From contig JBJORA010000119.1 in assembly GCA_046049675.1 (NCBI GenBank), positions 1 to 20,370 on the forward strand: a stretch of DNA of 20,370 nt, written 5' to 3'. The notes below the pieces were generated by a model that ran no database searches, had not been told where the DNA came from, and worked only from the letters and a program-made list of their open reading frames with translations. Numbering within the stretch: position 1 is the first letter of the stretch; each line of letters starts with the position of its first letter. This document shows, piece after piece, positions 7,521 through 16,011 of the stretch. The position numbers and the translations under genes are program-made. The stretch is from CAIXQW01 sp046049675 (GTDB taxonomy: Bacteria > Bacteroidota > Bacteroidia > Chitinophagales > Chitinophagaceae).

Positions 7521-10500
7521 GTGAAGTGTTTAAAGGCTCTGAAGATAGTGATGGTCACGTGTGTGTGCATGTTTTTCATACAACAAGTACATGCTCAGAT
7601 AAATATTACTACTGGCGTCAATGCAACTAATTTGGTACAAAAATTGGTCGGCACTGGTGTAACTTTCTCTGGTGCGACACTTACTTGCAACTCATCTGGT
7701 AGTGGCACATTTACGAGTACTAATGTTGCACTTGGCTTGGATAGTGGCGTACTACTTACAACTGGTTATGCAAGAAATACAGGTGCTTTTACTGGCGCTA
7801 ATAATGCAGCTAGTGATCTAGCGTCTGAAAACCGTCCTAGCAATGCCATGGATGCCGACTTATATGCACTTACAAATGTGAATACAAGCGAATTCCAAGA
7901 TTTATGTAAGCTAGAATTTGATTTTGTTCCTCAGGGCGACACGCTAAAGTTTCAGTACAAATTTGCTTCTGATGAATATCCAGATTATGTATGTACAAAT
8001 TATAATGACATTTTTGCTTTCTTCATTCAAGGAACACCACAGTTTTCTGCAGCCACTAACTTAGCGATTGTACCAGGCACAACTATACCTGTAGCAATTA
8101 ATAGTATTAACAGTGGTACTCCAGGTAGCCAAGCATTTAGTAGTGCCCCTTGTACAGGTATGGGCGTAGGATCTCCTTTTACAACATTGTTTTACAATAA
8201 TAGCTTAAGTACTAGCATTGTATACGATGGTATGACAACATTACTTACTGCAACGGCAGTAGTAACACCTTGCAGCACCTATCATATGAAATTTGCAATT
8301 GCAGATATCATTGACGGATCTTACGATAGTGGTGTTTTTCTTAAAGCTGGCAGCTTTAGTTCTAATTCACTAACAATAGACACTGTACTATCACCTACAG
8401 CTTTACCAATTGGTTGGCCGTATAGCACTGAAGGTTGTAACACAGACACAATTGTTGTACGTCGCTTTTCTGGCTTAAGTCAAGCACAAACAGTTTACAT
8501 CACGCTAAGTGGTACAGCTACAAATGGTGTTGACTACGCTACAATACCTAGTACAATTACAATTCCCGCAGGCGACAGCGTTGGTAAATTTTGGATAGTG
8601 CCTTTTAACGATGCAATTCCAGAAGGTACAGAAACCGTTTATATCGGTATTGCAGCAACTTCTTGCAGCAGTAATTTTTCGGACACCATGTCTGTTTTGA
8701 TAAATGAGTTTCCAACTTATTCAGTAACAGACAACGATACCATTTGCCTTGGGCAGACTAAAGTACTAGCTGCAACTGTAACGCCTCCTAATCCATATCT
8801 TACATTTACATGGAACCCAGGCAATATCAATCTAAGTGCGGTTAGCGTAACACCATTATCTACAAGTACATATACCGTCACTGCAAAATATCCCGGGTGT
8901 CCTTCAAGAGATTCTATCGTAAAGATAAATGTAAGTGGCTACCCTAGCGTCAATGCAGGACCTGATACAACTATTTGTGCAAATGGCTCCACACAGCTAA
9001 ATGCTACTGTTGCAAGTAATATAACCTACCCGATTGCCACAACTACGTGGACACCATCAGGCAGTTTAAGTAATAGCACTATTCTTACACCGGTGGCAAC
9101 CCCACCTGGCACAACAACATACACTATTACGGCGGTTAATATTGCAGGTTGCACCGGTACAGATGTGGTCGTAGTGAATGTAAAACCAAATTTAAACTTA
9201 AGTCTAGCCAATACTGCTGTTAACTGCGCCAATGCAAACGGTACAATTACGGCTAGTACAAGCGCACCGCTTGGTACAACGATAAACTATAATTTACAAC
9301 CTGGCAATGTCAATAATACCACTGGTAGCTTTAGTAATTTAACTGGCGGTATCACCTACACAGTTACCGCGACCAATACAGCTTACTGTGTAGCAACTGC
9401 TACAACTATCCTTAGCGCTGTGTCACCAATTAGTTGGGCAAGTTTTACATTCAGTAGCATCACATGCAATAATCTCAACAATGGTAGCATTACTTCTCTA
9501 GTTAGTGGTGGCAATGGCACTGTGAACTATACGCTATCGCCAGGAGGCCAAACGAATACTACTGGCAGCTTTAGTAATTTATCTGCAAACACTTACACAA
9601 TACAAGCAGTAGATCAGCTTGGGTGTAGCACAAGTACAACTGCAACCATAATCAACCCACCTGCGATATCCGTTACGGCAAATAGCAGTAATAGTAATTT
9701 ATGTAATGGTGCTAGCACTGCATCGATTAGCTACGCTGTAAGTGGTGGCAGCGGCAATATTTTATATAGTTTAAATGGCAACACAGGTGTTAGCAGTGGA
9801 AACTTTACTGGCCTTAGCGCTGGCTTGTATACTGTTGTAGCAAGCGACATTAACGGTTGTAGTCTTAGTATAGTTTACAATTTGCAAGATCCACCAGGTA
9901 CTAGCCTCACAGTAAGCAATATTGTAAATGCAATTTGCCTACCTAATAATAGTGGTTCATTTACGGCAAGCGGAAGTGGCGGTACTGGCACTTTAACGTA
10001 TAGCGCAAATGCAGGATCCGGTATTATCAACAATGGCAGCAGCGGTAACTTTAGTAATTTAGTTACAGGCGTCTATACAGTAGTGCTTACTGATGGCAAT
10101 GGATGCACACGCACTGCAACTGCTAATGTTGGTAGTGTACCGCTACCAATTGTAAACAGTGTAAGTACAAATAGTGTAACTTGTTTTGGTGGCAACAATG
10201 GAACGATAAATCTAAGTGTAACAAACGGCACTGGTGCCATTACATGGAGTATTACACCAACAATTACGAACAATAATAATGGCTCGTTTAGCGGTGCATC
10301 AGCAAATACTTACGTCATTGTAGCGACAGATGCAAGTAGCTGTACGGTTAGCACAAGCGTAAGCATTCAACAACCAAGTGGATTATCATTTGGCGCTACA
10401 AGTGCAACTGGCACCTTGTGCAATAGTGTGGCAAATGGCACCATCACAACAAGTGCAAGTGGTGGCACAGGTTCACTACTGTATACGTTACTCAATACAA

Positions 10501-13500
10501 GTGCTACTAGCACAACTGGCAGTTTTGGTAGTTTAATTGCTGCAACTTATACTATACAGGCAAGCGATGCCAATGGATGTACAGCTACTACAACGATTGC
10601 CGTTACTCAGCCAAGTAGTTTAAGCTGGAATACCATTACTGCAAATCATGTAAGCTGCAATAGCGGCAATAATGGTTCGATATCTCTTACTACCAATGGT
10701 GGTACCGGCACAAAGCTATATAGCCTGAATGGCGGTGCTGGTATAACCGCAAGCACATTTACTGGATTAACCGCTGGAAACTATACGATAGTAGTAAGCG
10801 ATGCTAATAACTGTAACTTAAACACCGTAGTTACTATTACGCAACCAACACCTTTATCTTTTGCCACAATAAATAATACCCCAGTAAGTTGTAGCCCAGG
10901 CAATGATGCGCTTATTACCGCACAAGCACAAGGAGGCACAGGCGTATATACATATGCGCTTAATGCAGGCGCGTTTACTTCAAATGCTAGTTGGCCTAAC
11001 CAAGGTGCAGGACTTTACACTGTTACGGTTAAAGACAACAATAACTGTACTTATAGTGCATTTTATAGTGTACTTGCACCAACAAATCCAATCATCACAA
11101 GTGTAATCCCTACTGCGGCAAAATGCTCGCCAAGTACAAGCGGAAGTTTTGCGATAACTGTAACTGGCAATGGCAATCCTTTGCAATATTCTGTAGGTAG
11201 CGGCTTTGGAGGATTAAATGTGCTTGACAATCTTAGCCCAGGTACTTATACAATTACTGCAGCAGATAATTATGGCTGCAGTCATACCACCATTAGCACA
11301 ATTGTACAGACAGTAAGTCCAAGTTTTGTTAGCACCGGTTTATCTAGCTATGCGTCTTGCAGTGTTGGATGCGACGGCGTGCTAGTTTTTGAATTTACAT
11401 CACCAAACTATAGTGTTCTTTTAGCCAATAGCGCCGGCCTTAGCAAATACTGTACTGCTGGCCTCGACAGTTTGGGAGGTATTTGTGTAGGTATAGATGC
11501 CTATTATGTCACAGATACTTTAACTGGTTGTGCCGATACCACATATGCTGCCATGGCAACGTCAACCGTAACAACATCGGCTGTAGGTGTAAATATCAAT
11601 TGCTTTGGCGGTAACGATGGAAGTATTACTGTGACGAGCAGTACTGATATAACAAGCGTGATAGATGTGTACCTAAATGGTAATAATATGCAAACTGGTA
11701 CAAGTGTTATTTACAGTAATTTAAGCGCTGGCACTTACACAGTATATGCAGTTAATTCTCAAGGATGTGGAAGTCAAAGCATCATTACGCTTACTCAACC
11801 AAATATTGTTGCCATTACTAGTGCTACCACTAATGGCGCGCTTTGCTACAATGGCGCCACAGGATCATGTACAATTGCAGCAAGTGGCGGAGCAGGTACC
11901 TATACCTATACCTTACAAGGAGCAGGCACACAAAATACCACTGGTATCTTTAATAACTTAGTTGGCCCAAATACTTATACCATTAGTGCTCAAGATGCCA
12001 ATGCATGTAGCACAAGTACGATAATTGTAATTACTAGTCCAAGTATTTTGGCTGGTGCAAGTGCAAGTACAACAGCTGCTAATTGCTTTGGTAGCAATAC
12101 AGGTTCTTTGACTATTAGTGGTGCAAGTGGCGGTGCAGGTTCTTATACTTATCAGCTTAACCCTGGTGCTCAAAGCAATACAACAGGTATATTTAACAGC
12201 CTGCAAAATGCCAATTATGTTATTACCGTTAGTGATGCAAATGGCTGCAGTATCACTACTACAGCAGTAGTAAGTTCGCCTCCACAATTAGTATATGCGT
12301 TGCCAACGATAGTACCGGTAACATGCAATGGTGCGGGTAATGGTAGCGTAAGCGCTACACTCAGCGGTGGTACACCTAGCTATACATTTACCTTAAACGG
12401 CAGTAACAGTAGTAGCACTGCTAGCTATACAGGACTTAGCGGTGGTACATATACAATACTTGCAACTGATGCTAATACTTGTACTGCCGCATTAATTATA
12501 CAAATCAACGAACCAGCAATACTTACGGCTTCTAACACTACTCAAAACGTTAGTTGCTTTAATGCCAATAATGGTAGTGTGACCACAACGATTAGCGGTG
12601 GCAATACTACTTTTACATACACCCTATTGCCTAGCGGAACATCTAACAGCACAGGTATATTTAGTTCGCTGGCACCGAGCAGTTATACAGTTCAAGTTAT
12701 AGATAATAAAGGATGCAGTGCAACGAGTACGTTTGGTATTACTCAACCTACAGCTTTGAGCATAGATTCTGCTAAAAGTATTAACCCAAGTTGCAGCGGC
12801 GGCAGCAACAGCAATATTCAGATCTATAGCAGTGGAGGTACCATGCCAAAACAGTATACATTGCAACCTGGCAGCATCACAAATAATACAGGCGCATTTG
12901 GCAACTTAATTGCTGGCAATTATACGATCTCGGTGCAAGACGCTAATGGCTGCACAATTAATACCACTGTTAGCTTAGTAGCACCAGCGCCTATTATCTT
13001 AAACAATGTTAGTGTTACCCACGTATTCTGTAATGGCGACAGTACAGGTTCTATTAATGCTAATGCTTCAGGGGGTACTGGCACTTTAATCTATAGCTTG
13101 CAGCCCGGAGCTTTTGCAAACGCTTCTGGTAGTTTTAATAATATACCTGCAGCAGCCTACGTACTTACAGTAACAGATGCAAACAATTGCACTACTGCTA
13201 CTTTTGTAACCATCACTGAAAATGCAGCAATCGACTTTACAAGTGTAATTTTTGAAAACCCACGTTGCTCGCAAGGAACTGACGGATTTATTAACGCGCT
13301 AGCTACAGGTGGTAATGGTACCATTGTTTATCGACTAAACCTTAATACTACTGACAATCCTACAGGTAATTTTACAAATTTAGGTTTAGGCACTTATACC
13401 ATTGCAGCGATAGATGCCGTAGGCTGCAGAGCTACTACCACGGTAACGCTCAATACGCCGCAAGATCTTGTTGTATCTGCGCCAAATACAACGGCCACAG

Positions 13501-14222
13501 TCTGTCCTGATAAAGCAGATGCAGTGATACAAGCAATAGCGACATTTGGCAATCCGGGCGGGTATATTTTTAGTATTTCTCCTGGTATACAAACAAATAA
13601 TACTGGTTTATTTACCAACCTCGCTGCTGGCAATTACACGATTCAAGTTGTAGATAGTAAAGGCTGCAGCGGCAGTGCGCTTGTACAGGTTGTAGGTAGC
13701 AATACAGATATAAATGTAGTACTCGATATCACTCCGGTAAGTTGTAATTCATTATCAGGTAACGATGGAAAAATTACACCTATTGCAAGTAGTGGTGTGC
13801 CGCCATACCTGCACTATTGGCCACAAGCAAAGGATACTATAGCCGTCTTAACTAATGTAAGCCCGGGCACTTACGAAGTGTTGACTGTAGATGCGAATGG
13901 CTGTACAAGTTTAGATACTGCTGTGTTATCACCTCCTCCTTGCTGCGAAGTGTATATGCCAAATGCATTTACGCCTGATGGTAATGGTTTGAACGATATG
14001 TATAAACCAGCAGGCCCTGCAGATATTATTATTATTCAGTTTGACATCTTTGACCGTTGGGGCAATCAGGTATTTAGTGGCGCAAAAACCACAAAGGCTT
14101 GGGATGGTAAACGCAATGGCAATAACCTTGATATGGATACGTACTTCTATGTACTGCGTTACTTCTGTCTGTACGACAAAAAAGAATATAGTCGCTCAGG
14201 TGATGTGATACTTACGAGGTAG
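7521..14222 (+). CDS. Giant secreted SprB-repeat adhesin-like protein with type IX secretion (type B) C-terminal domain
   Basis: A 2233-residue cell-surface or secreted protein. Domains seen: signal peptide 1-25 (cleavage VHA|QI); choice-of-anchor-L domain about 30-277 (LDSGVLLTTG, FKYKFASDEYP-like block, FAIADIIDGSYDSGVFLKAGSF); Calx-beta domain about 305-395 (ATNGVDYATIPSTITIPAGDS); two PKD/Ig-like domains about 397-470 and 475-553; 20 SprB-type repeats 554-2138; and CHU_C/gliding-motility-associated domain 2141-2233 (PNAFTPDGNGLNDMY, FDIFDRWGNQVF, WDGKRNG). Proteins of this build are exported by the type IX system in Bacteroidota and act as adhesins or motility tracks (family knowledge). 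The start is GTG: an in-frame stop lies at 7509 and the signal peptide begins MKCLKALK; the next ATG (7551) would remove the positively charged end. The actual ligand is unknown. Confidence 0.93.
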   Translation: MKCLKALKIVMVTCVCMFFIQQVHAQINITTGVNATNLVQKLVGTGVTFSGATLTCNSSGSGTFTSTNVALGLDSGVLLTTGYARNTGAFTGANNAASDLASENRPSNAMDADLYALTNVNTSEFQDLCKLEFDFVPQGDTLKFQYKFASDEYPDYVCTNYNDIFAFFIQGTPQFSAATNLAIVPGTTIPVAINSINSGTPGSQAFSSAPCTGMGVGSPFTTLFYNNSLSTSIVYDGMTTLLTATAVVTPCSTYHMKFAIADIIDGSYDSGVFLKAGSFSSNSLTIDTVLSPTALPIGWPYSTEGCNTDTIVVRRFSGLSQAQTVYITLSGTATNGVDYATIPSTITIPAGDSVGKFWIVPFNDAIPEGTETVYIGIAATSCSSNFSDTMSVLINEFPTYSVTDNDTICLGQTKVLAATVTPPNPYLTFTWNPGNINLSAVSVTPLSTSTYTVTAKYPGCPSRDSIVKINVSGYPSVNAGPDTTICANGSTQLNATVASNITYPIATTTWTPSGSLSNSTILTPVATPPGTTTYTITAVNIAGCTGTDVVVVNVKPNLNLSLANTAVNCANANGTITASTSAPLGTTINYNLQPGNVNNTTGSFSNLTGGITYTVTATNTAYCVATATTILSAVSPISWASFTFSSITCNNLNNGSITSLVSGGNGTVNYTLSPGGQTNTTGSFSNLSANTYTIQAVDQLGCSTSTTATIINPPAISVTANSSNSNLCNGASTASISYAVSGGSGNILYSLNGNTGVSSGNFTGLSAGLYTVVASDINGCSLSIVYNLQDPPGTSLTVSNIVNAICLPNNSGSFTASGSGGTGTLTYSANAGSGIINNGSSGNFSNLVTGVYTVVLTDGNGCTRTATANVGSVPLPIVNSVSTNSVTCFGGNNGTINLSVTNGTGAITWSITPTITNNNNGSFSGASANTYVIVATDASSCTVSTSVSIQQPSGLSFGATSATGTLCNSVANGTITTSASGGTGSLLYTLLNTSATSTTGSFGSLIAATYTIQASDANGCTATTTIAVTQPSSLSWNTITANHVSCNSGNNGSISLTTNGGTGTKLYSLNGGAGITASTFTGLTAGNYTIVVSDANNCNLNTVVTITQPTPLSFATINNTPVSCSPGNDALITAQAQGGTGVYTYALNAGAFTSNASWPNQGAGLYTVTVKDNNNCTYSAFYSVLAPTNPIITSVIPTAAKCSPSTSGSFAITVTGNGNPLQYSVGSGFGGLNVLDNLSPGTYTITAADNYGCSHTTISTIVQTVSPSFVSTGLSSYASCSVGCDGVLVFEFTSPNYSVLLANSAGLSKYCTAGLDSLGGICVGIDAYYVTDTLTGCADTTYAAMATSTVTTSAVGVNINCFGGNDGSITVTSSTDITSVIDVYLNGNNMQTGTSVIYSNLSAGTYTVYAVNSQGCGSQSIITLTQPNIVAITSATTNGALCYNGATGSCTIAASGGAGTYTYTLQGAGTQNTTGIFNNLVGPNTYTISAQDANACSTSTIIVITSPSILAGASASTTAANCFGSNTGSLTISGASGGAGSYTYQLNPGAQSNTTGIFNSLQNANYVITVSDANGCSITTTAVVSSPPQLVYALPTIVPVTCNGAGNGSVSATLSGGTPSYTFTLNGSNSSSTASYTGLSGGTYTILATDANTCTAALIIQINEPAILTASNTTQNVSCFNANNGSVTTTISGGNTTFTYTLLPSGTSNSTGIFSSLAPSSYTVQVIDNKGCSATSTFGITQPTALSIDSAKSINPSCSGGSNSNIQIYSSGGTMPKQYTLQPGSITNNTGAFGNLIAGNYTISVQDANGCTINTTVSLVAPAPIILNNVSVTHVFCNGDSTGSINANASGGTGTLIYSLQPGAFANASGSFNNIPAAAYVLTVTDANNCTTATFVTITENAAIDFTSVIFENPRCSQGTDGFINALATGGNGTIVYRLNLNTTDNPTGNFTNLGLGTYTIAAIDAVGCRATTTVTLNTPQDLVVSAPNTTATVCPDKADAVIQAIATFGNPGGYIFSISPGIQTNNTGLFTNLAAGNYTIQVVDSKGCSGSALVQVVGSNTDINVVLDITPVSCNSLSGNDGKITPIASSGVPPYLHYWPQAKDTIAVLTNVSPGTYEVLTVDANGCTSLDTAVLSPPPCCEVYMPNAFTPDGNGLNDMYKPAGPADIIIIQFDIFDRWGNQVFSGAKTTKAWDGKRNGNNLDMDTYFYVLRYFCLYDKKEYSRSGDVILTR
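9180..13938 (+). repeat. Array of 20 SprB-type protein repeats
   Basis: About 79 residues (roughly 237 bp) per unit. Each unit follows the plan: cysteine near the start (V-C-x-G-x-NG-SI), GGTGxxxYxL, a variable TTGxF-NL, then AGxYTxxxxDANGC and a short TxPxxL linker. Nearly every unit has two cysteines, one near the start and one in DANGC. DNA copies are diverged, so this is an old array rather than a fresh expansion. Unit 10 (about 11341-11580) is the odd one: it lacks the DANGC block and holds additional cysteines. Confidence 0.9.
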
Positions 14223-14240
14223 TGCTTCTAAAGGTACACC

Positions 14241-14271
14241 TAGCTTTCTTTGCCACGTATCAGCAAAGCTA
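14241..14271. terminator. Stem-loop between convergent genes (possible terminator)
   Basis: TAGCTTT (14241-14247) and AAAGCTA (14265-14271) form a 7-bp stem, and an alternative CTTTGC/GCAAAG stem (14248-14253 with 14263-14268) is nested in it. It lies between the adhesin stop and the DUF2130 stop and reaches 3 bp into the latter. No clear U-tract follows on either strand, so this is a weak call. Confidence 0.3.
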
Positions 14272-15516
14272 TTCTATCATCAATACATCGCTAAGGCCAG
14301 TGCCACTTATGCCTTGTATATCGCCTAAAAAGCTATTGGCGTTTACGAGAATTGCAGATGCAATTTGCTCTTGTTCTGCAAGGCTTTTTGCATAGAAATT
14401 ACGTTGCTTGTCTATGCTTGCTTTCATACGCATAAAGCCATCTCTAATAGCATCCCACTTTTGCTTAAAGTCGTTGCTGTTAAGATAATCGTAGAGCATT
14501 ACCATTTTGTCACCCTTGTTTTCTTGGCTTTGCTTCGCCTCATAAACCTTGAGGATACCGTCGCGCAACATTGCTGCAGTGCCTTCAAGTTCAATCATGC
14601 CACAAATCCATATACCATCCTGCTGCCCCACTCTATTGACACTTGAAGGAAAAGTTTTTGTAACAATGAGCCCCATGTCTGCATTAAGCTCTCGTCTATC
14701 ATCTAGTAATTTATTAATCCAGCCGTTTTGCCACGTTGTAGTGTTTTTACTTTCGTAAAGTATAATACCACACTCGTCTCCACGATTGTTGCGCACGGTG
14801 TGAATGATATCGCCACCACGCTGCCCTTTCTTTACATCACTAAAAGTATCAAGAGGAAATAAGCGCTGCAATTTTTCTTTAATTAATTCTTCTTGCACTT
14901 CGCCTTGTGTTTCCATGCTGCCTTGATGCAATTTGCGTTGGCTTTCTTCGGTAAGTTTCTTTTGCTGTTCTAGTTTATGTTCGAGCTCTTGTACTTTGGC
15001 GCCAAATTTTGTTTGGGCTTCTTCCTCGGCTAACTTTAGAAAAGCGTTCTTAAGTTCTTGCTCTTTTTCTAAAAGTGCTTTTTGTAGATTAAGTTCAGCT
15101 TGCTGCTGTTGGTTTTGTGCAGCAGCTTCCAATTGCAAAATTTTCACTTCCTTTTCTTGCAATTCTGCAATCTTGGCTTTATTAAGTTTTTCTTGCTCTT
15201 CGTAGAATTGAAGCTTACTTGCATATTGATTCTCTAAGTTTTGGGCTATCAACTTTTGTTCATTAGATGCTTGCATTTTTAGGTTTTCAATCTCCAATTG
15301 CAATTTGGCTTTGTCTTCAGCCAACAAAGCTTCGCGTTGTTGATTATATTTTTCAGCTTCTTTATTGAGGCGTTGCTTTTCTGCTGCTACTTGATCGGCT
15401 AAAGCTTTGTCGTATTGTAACTTAAGCTCGCCCTTTACCTTGGCTTGGATATTTGCGTTAAGTAGGTCGTCGTTCAAGTCAAATTTGTGCGAACAACTAG
15501 GACAGGTAATTTGCAT
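14269..15516 (-). CDS. DUF2130 domain protein with N-terminal zinc-ribbon half and long coiled coil
   Basis: A 415-residue protein of the DUF2130 family, whose function is not established. Seen: N-terminal MQITCPSCSHKFDLND with a single CPSC knuckle (5-8); a long Ala/Glu/Lys/Gln-rich coiled coil from about 20 to 215; then the DUF2130 core VQEELIKEKLQRLFPLD, RGGDIIHTV, CGIILYESKNTTTWQNGW and ADMGLIVTKTFP. The GGD...ESK spacing resembles a PD-(D/E)xK nuclease core, which is an inference from motif shape. The start ATG at 15516 is chosen because it yields the family's MxxxCPxC beginning and lies 5 nt behind a perfect -7 element; a longer reading from 15618 would overlap that promoter and the tRNA terminator. 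It is a single-gene unit, convergent with the adhesin. Confidence 0.88.
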   Translation of the reverse strand: MQITCPSCSHKFDLNDDLLNANIQAKVKGELKLQYDKALADQVAAEKQRLNKEAEKYNQQREALLAEDKAKLQLEIENLKMQASNEQKLIAQNLENQYASKLQFYEEQEKLNKAKIAELQEKEVKILQLEAAAQNQQQQAELNLQKALLEKEQELKNAFLKLAEEEAQTKFGAKVQELEHKLEQQKKLTEESQRKLHQGSMETQGEVQEELIKEKLQRLFPLDTFSDVKKGQRGGDIIHTVRNNRGDECGIILYESKNTTTWQNGWINKLLDDRRELNADMGLIVTKTFPSSVNRVGQQDGIWICGMIELEGTAAMLRDGILKVYEAKQSQENKGDKMVMLYDYLNSNDFKQKWDAIRDGFMRMKASIDKQRNFYAKSLAEQEQIASAILVNANSFLGDIQGISGTGLSDVLMIE

Positions 15517-15521
15517 AAGCA

Positions 15522-15529
15522 CAAAGGTA
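15522..15529 (-). promoter_or_regulatory. -7 promoter element for the DUF2130 gene
   Basis: Minus-strand TACCTTTG, identical to the prfC element. It ends 5 nt before the ATG at 15516, so the mRNA is probably leaderless or nearly so. Confidence 0.6.
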
Positions 15530-15536
15530 TGTGAGC

Positions 15537-15559
15537 TGTACGAAGTGTATATGCGTACA
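15537..15559. repeat. Short inverted repeat upstream of the DUF2130 promoter
   Basis: TGTACG and CGTACA form a perfect 6-bp inverted repeat with an 11-nt spacer. It covers the position where the -33 element of the DUF2130 promoter should be, so an operator is conceivable; there is no other support. Confidence 0.3.
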
Positions 15560-15602
15560 AGGATAATTATTATAGCAAACCAATACTGGCAAGAAATACT
15601 AA

Positions 15603-15646
15603 AAAAACGAGCAATCACAAATAAGTTAGTGAAAATGCTCGTTTTT
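15603..15646 (-). terminator. Intrinsic terminator behind tRNA-Leu
   Basis: On the minus strand AAAAACGAGCA pairs perfectly over 11 bp with TGCTCGTTTTT, and the run of T continues to seven. The 22-nt loop has its own TCAC/GTGA stem. It starts 8 nt past the tRNA 3' end and isolates the tRNA from the DUF2130 promoter. Confidence 0.75.
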
Positions 15647-15653
15647 AATGATG

Positions 15654-15737
15654 TGCGCGAGAGGAGATTCGAACTCCCACAGCCTTACGGCCACTACCAC
15701 CTCAAAGTAGCGCGTCTACCAGTTTCGCCACCCACGC
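15654..15737 (-). tRNA. tRNA-Leu (anticodon GAG)
   Basis: The 84-nt minus-strand sequence folds as a class II tRNA: acceptor GCGTGGG with CTCGCGC plus discriminator A, anticodon stem CTACT/GGTAG around loop TTGAGGT giving anticodon GAG, a long variable arm (TGGCCGTAAGGCTGT) and T arm GGGAG-TTCGAAT-CTCCT. The long variable arm and A73 fit leucine; GAG reads CUC/CUU. CCA is not encoded. The acceptor stem contains two G-U pairs. A strong terminator follows. Confidence 0.93.
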
Positions 15738-15749
15738 AGAGCCGCGAAG

Positions 15750-15757
15750 TTAAGATA
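15750..15757 (-). promoter_or_regulatory. Possible -7 element for tRNA-Leu
   Basis: Minus-strand TATCTTAA, a partial match to TAnnTTTG, lies 12 nt before the 5' end of the tRNA. Between here and 15894 I see no gene and no other clear signal. Confidence 0.25.
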
Positions 15758-15894
15758 AATGTTGAAATGTGAGGTGGGTAGATTGCAAGATTGTGGGATG
15801 ATGCTTGCTTGCGACACAAAACGGTTGTAGTAGTTGAAATCTAGTTCTTGCCTTTATCTGCAAAGCGCAAGCACCAATATACGTGCGTGGCGTT

Positions 15895-16006
15895 CGCTGA
15901 ACACAGAATAGCAAAAAGCCAGCTCATACCAGAGCTGGCTTTTTATGTTATTGGTAAGCTCAAAAGGCTGGGCTTTCTTCTACTCTGCTAAATGTTGTGC
16001 GTAGCC
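15895..16006. other. attC-like hairpin site C (downstream of the SMEK gene)
   Basis: Written on the plus strand, the left core CGCTGAAC (15895-15902) and right core GTTGTGCGTAGCC (15994-16006) bracket a 112-nt imperfect palindrome. The arm CAGAATAGCAAAAAGCC (left) matches CAGAGTAGAAGAAAGCC (reverse complement of the right arm) at 14 of 17 positions, with four extra bases on one side, like the extrahelical bases of attC. The right core is complementary (12 of 13) to the core that opens the SMEK gene block at 17129-17141. A terminator hairpin is nested within it. The cores only partly fit the classical GTTRRRY, so attC-like is an inference. Confidence 0.5.
15913..15944. terminator. Strong bidirectional intrinsic terminator
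   Basis: AAAAAGCCAGCTC, a 6-nt loop and GAGCTGGCTTTTT form a perfect 13-bp stem with A and T tracts on either side, so it can act on both strands. On the minus strand it ends the SMEK transcript about 68 nt past that stop codon and shields the tRNA gene. Confidence 0.85.
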
Positions 16007-16011
16007 ATTTA

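Noticed and set aside
15517..15618. Longer DUF2130 reading with a hydrophobic N-terminus resembling a membrane anchor
   Set aside because: It would begin inside the tRNA terminator and run through a perfect promoter box; the family begins at the CPxC motif.
15654..15737. tRNA-Leu as a phage or island integration site with a duplicated 3' end
   Set aside because: I found no second copy of the tRNA 3' end in the window and no integrase; the foreign-looking DNA lies on the 5' side of the tRNA.
15840..15894. A further hairpin site between the tRNA and site C (GCGCAAGCAC / GTGCGTGGCG)
   Set aside because: Pairing is about 8 of 12 with no matching core pair, so it does not stand out.
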